Part shown: positions 1-5,061 of the stretch, piece after piece
How positions within the stretch are numbered: position 1 is the first letter of the stretch
Layout: each line of letters begins with the position of its first letter
Source: Actinomycetes bacterium
Lineage (GTDB): Bacteria > Actinomycetota > CALGFH01
DNA: 6,905 bases
Assembly: GCA_030146615.1 (NCBI GenBank)
Contig: JASLBL010000410.1
Span: 1 to 6,905, forward strand
Direction of reading: 5' to 3'
Translations under genes and position numbers: made by a program
The notes under the pieces: generated by a model
What the model saw: the letters and a program-made list of their open reading frames with translations, nothing else
What the model was told of the DNA's origin: nothing
Database searches by the model: none

Positions 1-899
1 GTGGCCAACCGCCCGCCGGAGACGCCCTGGAAGGCGCCGGTCCCGCCCGGGCCGGCCTTGGCCACGGTCGTGCTGGTGGCGCGCTTGGGGCCGGTGGTCG
101 ACGGGGCGCTCGACTCCGCGGGGGCGACCGTCGGGTCGGGCGAGAACACCGTCCCGAAGGCGTCGCAGCCGGGACCACAGCGGCCGCCCTGGGCGGCCAG
201 GGTGAAGGCGACCGTGAAGGCGACCAGGGCGACGGCCGAGAACCCGACCACCCGGACCCGCCGCTTGGCCTGCCAGCCCTGGGTGAGGGCGACCACGAGC
301 TTGGAGACCCGGTCGACCAGGCCGGCCTGGGCGGTCCCGGCGGCGGCCGCGAACGGGGCCCAGGACGGGGCCCGCTTGGCGGCCGCCTTGACGTCGGCCG
401 GGGCGGCGGCGCCGGCGGCCAGGCCTCCCAGGGCGGCCGGGAGCGGGCGGGCCGTCTTGATCTCGACCGGCGGGTGCCGGTCGGCCTTGGGACCGGGGGC
501 GGTGGCCGCGTCCAGGCCGGGCAGGCCGAGGGCCGTCCCCAGGTCGACGGCCGAGAACGGCCGCTCCAGCAGCGTCCAGGCCGGGTCGGGGGCGGCCTGG
601 GAGCGCCCGCGCCCGCGGTCGGCGAGCACGATCAGCTCGCCCCGGTAGCGGTGGCGGACCTGGGCCAGGGTGGTGTCGGCGCCGTCGCGGGGCAGGTCGA
701 GGACGACCGTGTCGGCGTCGACGAGCCCGTCGCGGTCGGCCGCCTCGCGCACACCGGTGAACCGGGTCACCGTGCCGCTGGCCCCGAGCAGGTACTTCAG
801 CAGGGCGGCCAGCCCCATGCTCTCCGACAGCAGGACGACCCGCCGCGGTGGGCGCACCTCCCGCCTGGCCCCCCTGATCGCCGTTCCCGCCGTGCTCAC
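1..899 (-). CDS. Receiver-like domain fused to a single-pass membrane protein, 3' end outside the window
   Basis: The frame starts at GTG 899-897 and is still open at base 1 (299 codons seen). A strong Shine-Dalgarno sequence 8 nt upstream supports this start. Residues about 20-126 look like a response-regulator receiver fold: strand VVLLSES, then DTVVLDLP with Asp68 at the phospho-acceptor position, then LIVLADRG, then LERPFS where receivers usually have a Lys-Pro-Phe motif (here Arg). The paired acids at the end of strand 1 are mostly missing (Ser-Glu-Ser), so it may be a degenerate receiver. An Ala/Pro-rich linker (about 130-210) leads to a basic stretch and one hydrophobic helix (about 216-236). 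After that come two Cys (241, 245) and a Thr/Ser/Pro-rich, probably extracytoplasmic tail. No output domain is seen before the edge. The topology (receiver inside, tail outside) is inferred from the positive-inside rule. The function is not recognised. An atypical receiver such as that of CpaE/TadZ proteins is an alternative comparison, but no ATPase domain follows here. Confidence 0.75.
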   Translation of the reverse strand, partial: MSTAGTAIRGARREVRPPRRVVLLSESMGLAALLKYLLGASGTVTRFTGVREAADRDGLVDADTVVLDLPRDGADTTLAQVRHRYRGELIVLADRGRGRSQAAPDPAWTLLERPFSAVDLGTALGLPGLDAATAPGPKADRHPPVEIKTARPLPAALGGLAAGAAAPADVKAAAKRAPSWAPFAAAAGTAQAGLVDRVSKLVVALTQGWQAKRRVRVVGFSAVALVAFTVAFTLAAQGGRCGPGCDAFGTVFSPDPTVAPAESSAPSTTGPKRATSTTVAKAGPGGTGAFQGVSGGRLA

Positions 900-907
900 C
901 TGCCGAG

Positions 908-914
908 CCTCCTT
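908..914 (-). promoter_or_regulatory. Shine-Dalgarno site of the receiver-like membrane protein gene
   Basis: The minus strand reads AAGGAGG, 8 nt before GTG 899. This is a near-perfect anti-16S match at good spacing. It fixes the start of a gene that has no stop in the window and could easily be missed. Confidence 0.8.
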
Positions 915-922
915 CACACGCC

Positions 923-948
923 GAGTGGCGGCACGAAGCCGCCACCTC
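923..948 (-). other. Hairpin in the leader of the receiver-like gene
   Basis: An inverted repeat with arms TGGCGGC/GCCGCCA extends by a further GAG/CTC with one bulged base, and has a 5-nt loop (TTCGT on the minus strand). It lies 8 nt upstream of the Shine-Dalgarno site. No T-run follows on either strand, so a simple intrinsic terminator is not supported. It could be a mRNA leader structure or a terminator without a U-tail for the upstream CoA-transferase gene. Confidence 0.45.
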
Positions 949-991
949 TCCCTTCTTCCAGGCGTTCCCGGAAACCCGGCGATACGGCCGC

Positions 992-1014
992 AAAAACCGT
1001 AAGTTCGGCTACGG
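992..1014 (-). terminator. Small terminator-like hairpin with a five-T tail after the CoA-transferase gene
   Basis: On the minus strand CCGTA (1014-1010) pairs with TACGG (1001-997) across an 8-nt loop and is followed directly by TTTTT (996-992). The stop codon of the CoA-transferase lies at the stem's edge. The stem is only 5 bp, but a T-run is rare in DNA this GC-rich. The second arm can instead pair with another CCGTA at 987-983, which would place the T-run in a loop, so an attenuator-like arrangement is possible. Confidence 0.4.
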
Positions 1015-2214
1015 CGCTCTGACGGTTCCCGGGTCGCCGGGCGGGGGAGCGGCCAGCCAGCGCAGCACCTCGGCGGTGTGCTCGCCGAGGGCCGGCGGGG
1101 CCAGCCGGTAGGAGGCCGGGGTCGCCGACAGGCCGATCGGGTTGGCGACCTGAGGGACCCCGCCGGCGTCGGCCACCGGGGCGAGGCCGAGCCGCTCGGC
1201 CAGGGCGAACGCCTCGCCGACGTCGTTGACCAGGCCGCAGGGGACGCCGGCGTCGGCCAGGGCGGCCACCCAGTCGGCCGCCCCGCGGGCGGCCAGGGCC
1301 CCCTCGAGCAGGGGCACCAGCTCCTCGCGGTTGGCCACCCGGTCGGCGTTGGCCGCGAACCGCGGGTCGGCGGCGGCGCCGTCCAGGCCCAGCACCCGGC
1401 AGAGACGGGCGAACTGGCCGTCGTTGCCCACGGCAACGACCAGCGGGCGGTCGGCGGTGGCCAGGGTCTCGTACGGGGTGATGCTGGGGTGCCGGTTGCC
1501 CATGGCCCGGGGCGGGGTCCCGGTGCACAGGAACGAGGACGCCTGGTTGACCAGGCTGGCCAGGGCCGAGCCGAGCAGGCTGACCTCAACCCGCTGCCCA
1601 CGCCCGGTCCGCTCCCGCCCGGCCAGGGCGGCCAGGACGCCCCCGAACGCGTACAGCCCGGTGAGCACGTCGACCAGGGCCACCCCGACCTTGGTCGGCT
1701 CGCCTCCGGCCGGGCCGGTGATGCTCATCAGCCCGCTCATCGCCTGGACCAGGAAGTCGTAGCCGGGCAGCTCGGCGCCGGCCCCGCGGCCGAAGCCGGA
1801 GATGGAGCACCAGACCAGGCCCGGGTTGCCGGCGGCCACCTGCTCGTAGCCGAGCCCGAGGCGCTCCAGGGAACCGGCCCTGAAGTTCTCGACCACCACG
1901 TCGGCCCTTGTGGCCAGGGCCCGGGCGGCCCGCCGGCCCGAGTCGCTCTTGAGGTCCAGGGCGACGCTGCGCTTGTTGCGGTTGACCGACAGGTAGTAGG
2001 TGCTGTGGCCGTCATGGAACGGCGGCCCCCAGGCGCGGGTCTCGTCGCCGCCGTCGGGGTGCTCGACCTTGACCACGTCGGCCCCGAGGTCGCCGAGCAG
2101 CATGGTCGCGAACGGCCCGGCCAGCACCCTGGAGAAGTCGGCCACCACCAGCCCCTCCAGGGGACCCCGATCTCCCAGGGCGCCCCCCTGGGGTTCCCCG
2201 GACCCCTCCGTCAC
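1009..2214 (-). CDS. Class III (CaiB/BaiF family) acyl-CoA transferase
   Basis: The product is 401 residues, the usual length for the family. It moves coenzyme A from a donor thioester to a carboxylic acid. The N-terminal motif DFSRVLAGPFATMLLGDLGA (about 26-45), KVEHP, the stretch TRAWGPPF...STYYLSVNRNK and the later TGRGQ block are family hallmarks. The catalytic Asp, which forms the acyl anhydride in formyl-CoA transferase, fits Asp182 in ALVDVLTGLYA. The WGPPF...YLSVNRNK pattern recalls the clade with succinyl-CoA:glutarate CoA-transferase (human SUGCT, Pseudomonas GcdG); this comparison is from memory and does not prove the substrate. GTG 2214 was chosen as start because it overlaps the TGA of the aldehyde dehydrogenase by 4 nt (GTGA), a typical coupled start. 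It leaves about 18 residues before the conserved core. The same frame stays open far upstream, but there it is only a shadow of the dehydrogenase. Stop is TAG at 1011-1009. Confidence 0.93.
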   Translation of the reverse strand: MTEGSGEPQGGALGDRGPLEGLVVADFSRVLAGPFATMLLGDLGADVVKVEHPDGGDETRAWGPPFHDGHSTYYLSVNRNKRSVALDLKSDSGRRAARALATRADVVVENFRAGSLERLGLGYEQVAAGNPGLVWCSISGFGRGAGAELPGYDFLVQAMSGLMSITGPAGGEPTKVGVALVDVLTGLYAFGGVLAALAGRERTGRGQRVEVSLLGSALASLVNQASSFLCTGTPPRAMGNRHPSITPYETLATADRPLVVAVGNDGQFARLCRVLGLDGAAADPRFAANADRVANREELVPLLEGALAARGAADWVAALADAGVPCGLVNDVGEAFALAERLGLAPVADAGGVPQVANPIGLSATPASYRLAPPALGEHTAEVLRWLAAPPPGDPGTVRAP

Positions 2215-3764
2215 AGGCGGAAGTCCCGGTCGGGGGACGGCTCGGCCACGTCCATCTGGGCCTTCTGGAGGCGGCCGGCGTAGTCCCAGTTCAGCGCCTG
2301 CCAGCGAGTGAACTGGTCGAGCACCCAGATGCCGGACTGGCGGCTGCCGTTGCCGGAGCGGCCGTTGCCGCCGAACGGCAGGTGGGCCTCGGCCCCCGAG
2401 GTCGAGTTGTTGACGCTGACCATCCCGGCCGAGACGCCCGAACGGAAGCGGAAGGCGGTGGCCGGGTCGCGGGTGTAGACGGCCGCCGACAGGCCGTAGC
2501 CGTGGCCGTTGGCCAGGGCCACCGCCTCCTCCAGGGAGTCGCAGGCGGCCACGCCGACGATCGGCCCGAAGGTCTCCCGCCGGTACAGCTCGTCGTCTGG
2601 TCCGACCCCGGAGACGATCGTCGGGTGGCAGTAGAGGCCGTCGTCGGGGTCGCCGACGAAGCCCGCTCGCGGGTTGGCGGCGGTGATCCGCCCGGTCCCG
2701 GTCGAGCCGTGGACCCGGTGGTGGGGCTGGATGAGCTCCAGCCAGCCCAGGAACCGGTCGCAGAAGCGCTGGTCGATCATGGGCCCGTACAGCACGTCCC
2801 GGAACGGGTCGCCGATCACGGCCCGCTCGACGGCGGCCGCGAACCGGGCCAGGAACTCGTCGTGGATCGCGCGGTGGGCGATCACCGTGCCCAGCGAGGT
2901 GCAGCGCTGGCCGGCGGTGCCGAACCCGCTGAACAGGGCGCCCTCGACGGCCAGGTCGAGGTCGGCGTCGGGCAGCACCACCAGGGGGTTCTTGCCCCCC
3001 AGCTCCAGGCACGGCACCTGGAGGTGGCGGCCGCAGAGCTCGCCGATGCGGCGCCCGACCTCGGTGGAGCCGGTGAAGCCGACCTTGTCGACCAGCCCGG
3101 CCTCCAGCGCGGCGGCCAGCCCGTCGAAGGTGGCCGGCCCGTCGGCCTGGACCAGGTTGAGGACGCCGTCGGGCAGGCCGGCGTGCCAGCACAGCTGGGC
3201 CAGGGCCTCGGCGGTGGCCGGGGCGCACTCGGCCGGCTTCCAGACGACCGCGTTGCCACACAGCAGCGCCGGGACCAGGTACCAGGACGGCACCGCCACC
3301 GGGAAGTTGCCGGCGGTGATCACCGCCGCCACCCCGACCGGCTGGCGGAAGGTGAACAGCTGCTTGTCCGGCATCTCGCTCGGCACCGTCTGGCCGTAGA
3401 GCCGCCGGCCCTCGCCGGCGAAGAAGTCGCAGGTGTCGACGATCTCGGTGACCTCGCCCCTGGCCTCGGTCAGCGGCTTGCCGATCTCCCTGGTCACCAG
3501 GCGGGCCAGGGCCTCGGCGTTCTCCTCGACCAGCCGCCCCAGGTGCTTGACGACCCGGCCCCGCACCGGGGCCGGCGTGGCCGCCCACCCCGCCTGGGCC
3601 TCCCGGGCGGCCGCGCACGCGGCCACGAAGGTCCCGGGCTCGGCCAGGAGGACCTCGGCGACCACGTCGGTGGTGTGGGCCGGGTCGACCGACCGGTGCC
3701 GGCGCCCGCCATCGGCCCGCCGCCCGCCGACACGGGAGGCAAGCAGCGACGCCTGCTGGTTCAT
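2211..3764 (-). CDS. NAD(P)+-dependent aldehyde dehydrogenase, semialdehyde (ALDH7-like) type
   Basis: The product is 517 residues, a full-length aldehyde dehydrogenase that oxidises an aldehyde to the acid. Key residues are present: Asn153 in ITAGNFPVAV, Lys176 in VVWKPAE, the cofactor loop FTGSTEVG (230-237), general base Glu254 in LELGGKNP, nucleophile Cys288 in GTAGQRCTS, and Glu397 in ETFGPIVG. The blocks CGNAVVWKPA and NSTSGAEAHLPFGG resemble alpha-aminoadipate-semialdehyde dehydrogenases (ALDH7), while ELGGKNP is more like ketoglutarate-semialdehyde enzymes, so the substrate is open. ATG 3764 is preferred because the conserved region begins soon after it. No Shine-Dalgarno sequence precedes it, and TACGGT ends 7 nt before the ATG, so a leaderless message is possible. 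An in-frame GTG at 3794 is the alternative start. The gene overlaps the CoA-transferase by 4 nt, which implies an operon and successive steps: aldehyde to acid to acyl-CoA. No signal peptide is seen; it should be cytoplasmic. Confidence 0.93.
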   Translation of the reverse strand: MNQQASLLASRVGGRRADGGRRHRSVDPAHTTDVVAEVLLAEPGTFVAACAAAREAQAGWAATPAPVRGRVVKHLGRLVEENAEALARLVTREIGKPLTEARGEVTEIVDTCDFFAGEGRRLYGQTVPSEMPDKQLFTFRQPVGVAAVITAGNFPVAVPSWYLVPALLCGNAVVWKPAECAPATAEALAQLCWHAGLPDGVLNLVQADGPATFDGLAAALEAGLVDKVGFTGSTEVGRRIGELCGRHLQVPCLELGGKNPLVVLPDADLDLAVEGALFSGFGTAGQRCTSLGTVIAHRAIHDEFLARFAAAVERAVIGDPFRDVLYGPMIDQRFCDRFLGWLELIQPHHRVHGSTGTGRITAANPRAGFVGDPDDGLYCHPTIVSGVGPDDELYRRETFGPIVGVAACDSLEEAVALANGHGYGLSAAVYTRDPATAFRFRSGVSAGMVSVNNSTSGAEAHLPFGGNGRSGNGSRQSGIWVLDQFTRWQALNWDYAGRLQKAQMDVAEPSPDRDFRL

Positions 3765-3771
3765 GGCAGCA

Positions 3772-3777
3772 ACCGTA
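3772..3777 (-). promoter_or_regulatory. Possible -10 element for a leaderless aldehyde dehydrogenase transcript
   Basis: TACGGT on the minus strand fits the TANNNT pattern and ends 7 nt before ATG 3764. Transcription could therefore start at the A of the start codon, as is common in Actinomycetota. No convincing -35 is seen at 16-18 nt upstream, so this is a weak call based mainly on the absence of a ribosome binding site. Confidence 0.3.
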
Positions 3778-3794
3778 GTACAGAAATGCGACAC

Positions 3795-3822
3795 GGCGCG
3801 CCGCCCCGAAGGACGACGCGCC
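3795..3822 (-). terminator. Long UUCG-capped hairpin between the Rpf and aldehyde dehydrogenase genes
   Basis: As minus-strand RNA this folds as a continuous stem: GGCGCG/CGCGCC, U-G, CG/CG, U-G, CC/GG, capped by C(UUCG)G. On the plus strand the two wobbles become C/A mismatches, so the minus-strand transcript is the better folder. It ends 30 nt before the dehydrogenase ATG. It is followed by GTGTCGCATTTCTGT, which has only a short T-rich patch. It could terminate read-through from the Rpf gene or be a leader structure of the dehydrogenase message. Confidence 0.5.
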
Positions 3823-3838
3823 GCATCTTCCCCACGAT

Positions 3839-3852
3839 GGCTGTGGACAGCC
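3839..3852. repeat. 14-bp palindrome, possible protein-binding site
   Basis: GGCTGT and ACAGCC are perfect inverted arms around a 2-bp centre, in the Rpf-aldehyde dehydrogenase intergenic region, about 75 bp upstream of the dehydrogenase start. The two-base centre suits a dimeric regulator site better than an RNA hairpin. Part of it (CTGTCCACA on the minus strand) is one base away from the actinobacterial DnaA box TTGTCCACA, but it stands alone. Confidence 0.3.
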
Positions 3853-3883
3853 GCCAGCACCGTACGCAACCGTCGGCTACGCT

Positions 3884-3914
3884 CCCCCACCGGGGGCCCA
3901 GCAACAGGCTGGGC
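3884..3914 (-). terminator. GC-rich hairpins downstream of the Rpf gene
   Basis: GCCCAGC (3896-3902) and GCTGGGC (3908-3914) form a perfect 7-bp stem with a 5-nt loop. An overlapping CCCCC/GGGGG stem lies at 3884-3896. There is no T-run. With the repeat at 3930-3946 they sit just after the Rpf stop codon, so a U-less actinobacterial terminator is the likeliest role. Confidence 0.45.
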
Positions 3915-3929
3915 GGGCGATGGCTGCCC

Positions 3930-3946
3930 CAGCTACCTGGTAGCTG
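3930..3946 (-). terminator. Perfect 17-bp inverted repeat abutting the Rpf stop codon
   Basis: CAGCTACC and GGTAGCTG are exact inverted arms around one base. The repeat begins at the base directly after the TGA (3949-3947). As RNA it gives a 7-bp stem with a 3-nt loop. No T-tail follows, so it may protect the 3' end or act with the hairpins at 3884-3914 as a terminator. Confidence 0.45.
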
Positions 3947-4648
3947 TCAGCGCAGACCCAGCTTGCTCGAGCAGGCCGGCCAGGCGCCCCAGCCCTGGGA
4001 GGCCCGGACACGCTCGGCGACACGGATCTGCTCGGCGCGGCTGGCGTTGTGGGCCGAGCCGGAGCCGCCGTGGGCGGCCCAGGTGCCCGGGGCGAACTGG
4101 AGCCCGCCCGAGTAGCCGTTGCCGGTGTTGATGCCCCAGTTGCCGCCGGACTCGCACTGCGCCAGGCGGTCCCAGACGCTACCGCCGGCCGGGGCCGCGG
4201 CCGACCGGGTGGCGGTCGAGCGCCGGGAGGAGCTGGAGCTGGTGGCGGGAGCGGCGGAGCGCTCCGTGGAGACGACGCGGGTCACAGCCAGCGCCGGCAG
4301 CGGGCGGTGCTTGGTCTTCTCGCCCTTGGCGGGGAGGAGCAGCTTCTGCCCTGGGTAGATGAGGTTGGGGTGCTTGACCTTCTTGTTCAGGTCCCAGACC
4401 GGCCGCCAGCTCGACAGCTTCGCCTTCTTGGCGATCTTGCTGAGGGTGTCGCCCTGCTTGACCGTGACCTTCTTGCGCTTCTGGTCGGTCTGGGCGGCGA
4501 CGATCTTGGTCTGGCCGCGCTGGACGGCGTTGACGGGCTCGGCCGACGCCGGCAGCGCGAACGCCGAGGCGAGGACCGCCGCTCCGAGGCCGGTGACGAC
4601 GCTCAGGCGGGCCGTCCGGGACAACTGATGTGCGTGCATACGTGCCAA
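3947..4648 (-). CDS. Secreted LysM and resuscitation-promoting factor (Rpf) domain protein
   Basis: The predicted preprotein has 233 residues. A signal peptide (basic start, hydrophobic about 15-32, likely cut after ALPASA near residue 37) sends it out of the cell. A LysM peptidoglycan-binding domain follows (about 61-106: VTVKQGDTLSKIAKKA ... IYPGQKLLLP). Next comes a Ser/Ala/Arg-rich linker (about 125-155) and a C-terminal Rpf domain (about 156-233). The Rpf part has WDRLAQCESGGNW with catalytic Glu166, then INTGNGYSGGLQF, and GWGAWPAC with Cys226, which should form the conserved disulfide with Cys165. Rpf proteins are lytic transglycosylase-like enzymes that cleave peptidoglycan and help dormant actinobacterial cells regrow. 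Here LysM precedes Rpf, the reverse of Micrococcus luteus Rpf. TTG 4648 is preferred over ATG 4639 because a strong Shine-Dalgarno lies 9 nt before the TTG but 18 nt before the ATG; the difference is three residues. The gene has its own promoter and a long structured leader. Confidence 0.93.
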   Translation of the reverse strand: MARMHAHQLSRTARLSVVTGLGAAVLASAFALPASAEPVNAVQRGQTKIVAAQTDQKRKKVTVKQGDTLSKIAKKAKLSSWRPVWDLNKKVKHPNLIYPGQKLLLPAKGEKTKHRPLPALAVTRVVSTERSAAPATSSSSSRRSTATRSAAAPAGGSVWDRLAQCESGGNWGINTGNGYSGGLQFAPGTWAAHGGSGSAHNASRAEQIRVAERVRASQGWGAWPACSSKLGLR

Positions 4649-4657
4649 GGAAAGAAA

Positions 4658-4666
4658 CCTCCTCCT
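4658..4666 (-). promoter_or_regulatory. Shine-Dalgarno site that favours a TTG start for the Rpf gene
   Basis: The minus strand reads AGGAGGAGG. The gap to TTG 4648 is 9 nt, while to ATG 4639 it is 18 nt, too long for usual initiation. This is why the TTG was chosen. Confidence 0.65.
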
Positions 4667-4677
4667 GCACTTGGGAT

Positions 4678-4792
4678 GGCCCGACGGGACGGGCCAGTGA
4701 GACCCGTGCGCCACCACGCGGCGCCCGGTTGCGCTCCCGTTCTCGGGGCGCTGGCCAGGAGGGGCGTCGTGGGGGCGCGCTCGCCTCCGGCC
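4678..4792 (-). promoter_or_regulatory. Structured 5' leader of the Rpf gene with four tandem hairpins
   Basis: Between the predicted start site (about 4799) and the Shine-Dalgarno, minus-strand RNA folds into four consecutive stems. P1 (4792-4753): GGCCGGAGG with CCTCC-T-GGCC, one bulge, large loop. P2 (4751-4731): GCGCCCCG with CGGG-A-GCGC, one bulged A, loop AGAA. P3 (4728-4704): CCGGGCGCC with GGCGCACGG, one G/A mismatch, 7-nt loop. P4 (4695-4678): GGCCCG with CGGGCC, perfect, 6-nt loop. The gaps are 1, 2 and 8 nt. Many actinobacterial rpf-type genes are controlled by the c-di-AMP (ydaO) riboswitch, but its conserved GGGGUGAAUCC-type and CAGCUAAC-type segments are not present. It may be another cis-regulatory RNA. 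High GC content makes chance stems common, so this rests on the tiling and near-perfect arms. Confidence 0.5.
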
Positions 4793-4805
4793 GTACGAGC
4801 CGTGG

Positions 4806-4835
4806 AGAGTAGAGGACGTCCGCAGAAAACGTCAA
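4806..4835 (-). promoter_or_regulatory. Sigma-70-type promoter of the Rpf gene
   Basis: The minus strand has TTGACG (4835-4830), an 18-nt spacer and TACTCT (4811-4806), close to the TTGACA/TANNNT consensus. The stretch is less GC-rich than its surroundings. Transcription would start near 4799, giving a leader of about 150 nt. Confidence 0.65.
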
Positions 4836-4845
4836 GGCGGCCGAC

Positions 4846-4861
4846 CCGACCCATTGGTCGG
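4846..4861. repeat. Perfect 16-bp inverted repeat between divergent promoters, candidate operator
   Basis: CCGACC (4846-4851) and GGTCGG (4856-4861) are exact inverted arms around CATT. The site lies 11 bp upstream of the -35 of the Rpf promoter and overlaps the possible -35 of the cyclase promoter. A dimeric regulator here could affect both genes. The adjacent CCGAC at 4841 adds a half-repeat. Confidence 0.4.
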
Positions 4862-4884
4862 TTCGCACCCGGTTGCTCTAGGCT
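4854..4884 (+). promoter_or_regulatory. Possible promoter of the cyclase gene
   Basis: TAGGCT (4879-4884) is a common actinobacterial -10 form. TTGGTC (4854-4859) may be the -35, with a long 19-nt spacer. Transcription would start near 4891. The -35 is weak, so this is tentative. Confidence 0.3.
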
Positions 4885-4956
4885 CGTCCCGGATCGCCGG
4901 GGGGGGACGGGGAGGCTGGATCGGGCATCCAGGGTGATCGGGGGCGGACGGTCGGC

Positions 4957-5010
4957 TGCCCGGAATGCGGGGAGCCGAACCCCGGGCGGGCCAGGTTCTG
5001 CCTGGCCTGC
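4957..5010 (+). other. Zinc-ribbon coding segment at the true N-terminus of the cyclase
   Basis: In the same frame as the cyclase domain this stretch reads CPECGEPNPGRARFCLACG: two Cys pairs (codons at 4957, 4966, 4999, 5008) with the Pro-Gly-Ala/Arg-Arg-Phe-Cys pattern. Such a ribbon is typical of the N-terminus of bacterial cyclase/AAA ATPase proteins, and it continues without a stop into the cyclase domain. The frame is open back to TAG 4879-4881 but has no NTG codon before the first Cys. GTG 4934 is one frame off and would join it if one G were added to the run at 4940-4944. So the gene very likely starts upstream of 5062. Confidence 0.7.
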
Positions 5011-5061
5011 GGCGAGCCGCTGCCCTCGGGCGGGGTCAGGGCAGGTGGCGCCCGCAAGACG

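Noticed and set aside
1..648. Plus-strand open frame at the left edge
   Set aside because: It is antisense to the receiver-like membrane protein, which has a strong ribosome site and recognisable structure; the plus-strand product has no motif.
2215..3618. Upstream extension of the CoA-transferase frame, which would make an 869-residue protein
   Set aside because: The extension is Arg/Pro/Gly-rich with no family motif and lies entirely over the well-conserved aldehyde dehydrogenase in another frame; GTG 2214 with the 4-nt overlap is the natural start.
3841..3851. DnaA-box-like CTGTCCACA on the minus strand
   Set aside because: A single site one base off consensus, with no cluster, no AT-rich region and no dnaA or dnaN nearby; it does not mark an origin.
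2382..4115. Long plus-strand open frame opposite the aldehyde dehydrogenase
   Set aside because: It is an antisense shadow caused by high GC; the product is low-complexity and the minus strand encodes an enzyme with all catalytic residues.
4696..4715. Possible CRP/GlxR site around TCACT in the Rpf leader
   Set aside because: The left half-site does not match TGTGA at the required 6-nt spacing, and it lies downstream of the promoter.
4678..4792. ydaO-type c-di-AMP riboswitch upstream of the Rpf gene
   Set aside because: This was the expected element, but the conserved GGGGUGAAUCC-like and CAGCUAAC-like segments are absent; the stems seen do not match the ydaO layout I know.
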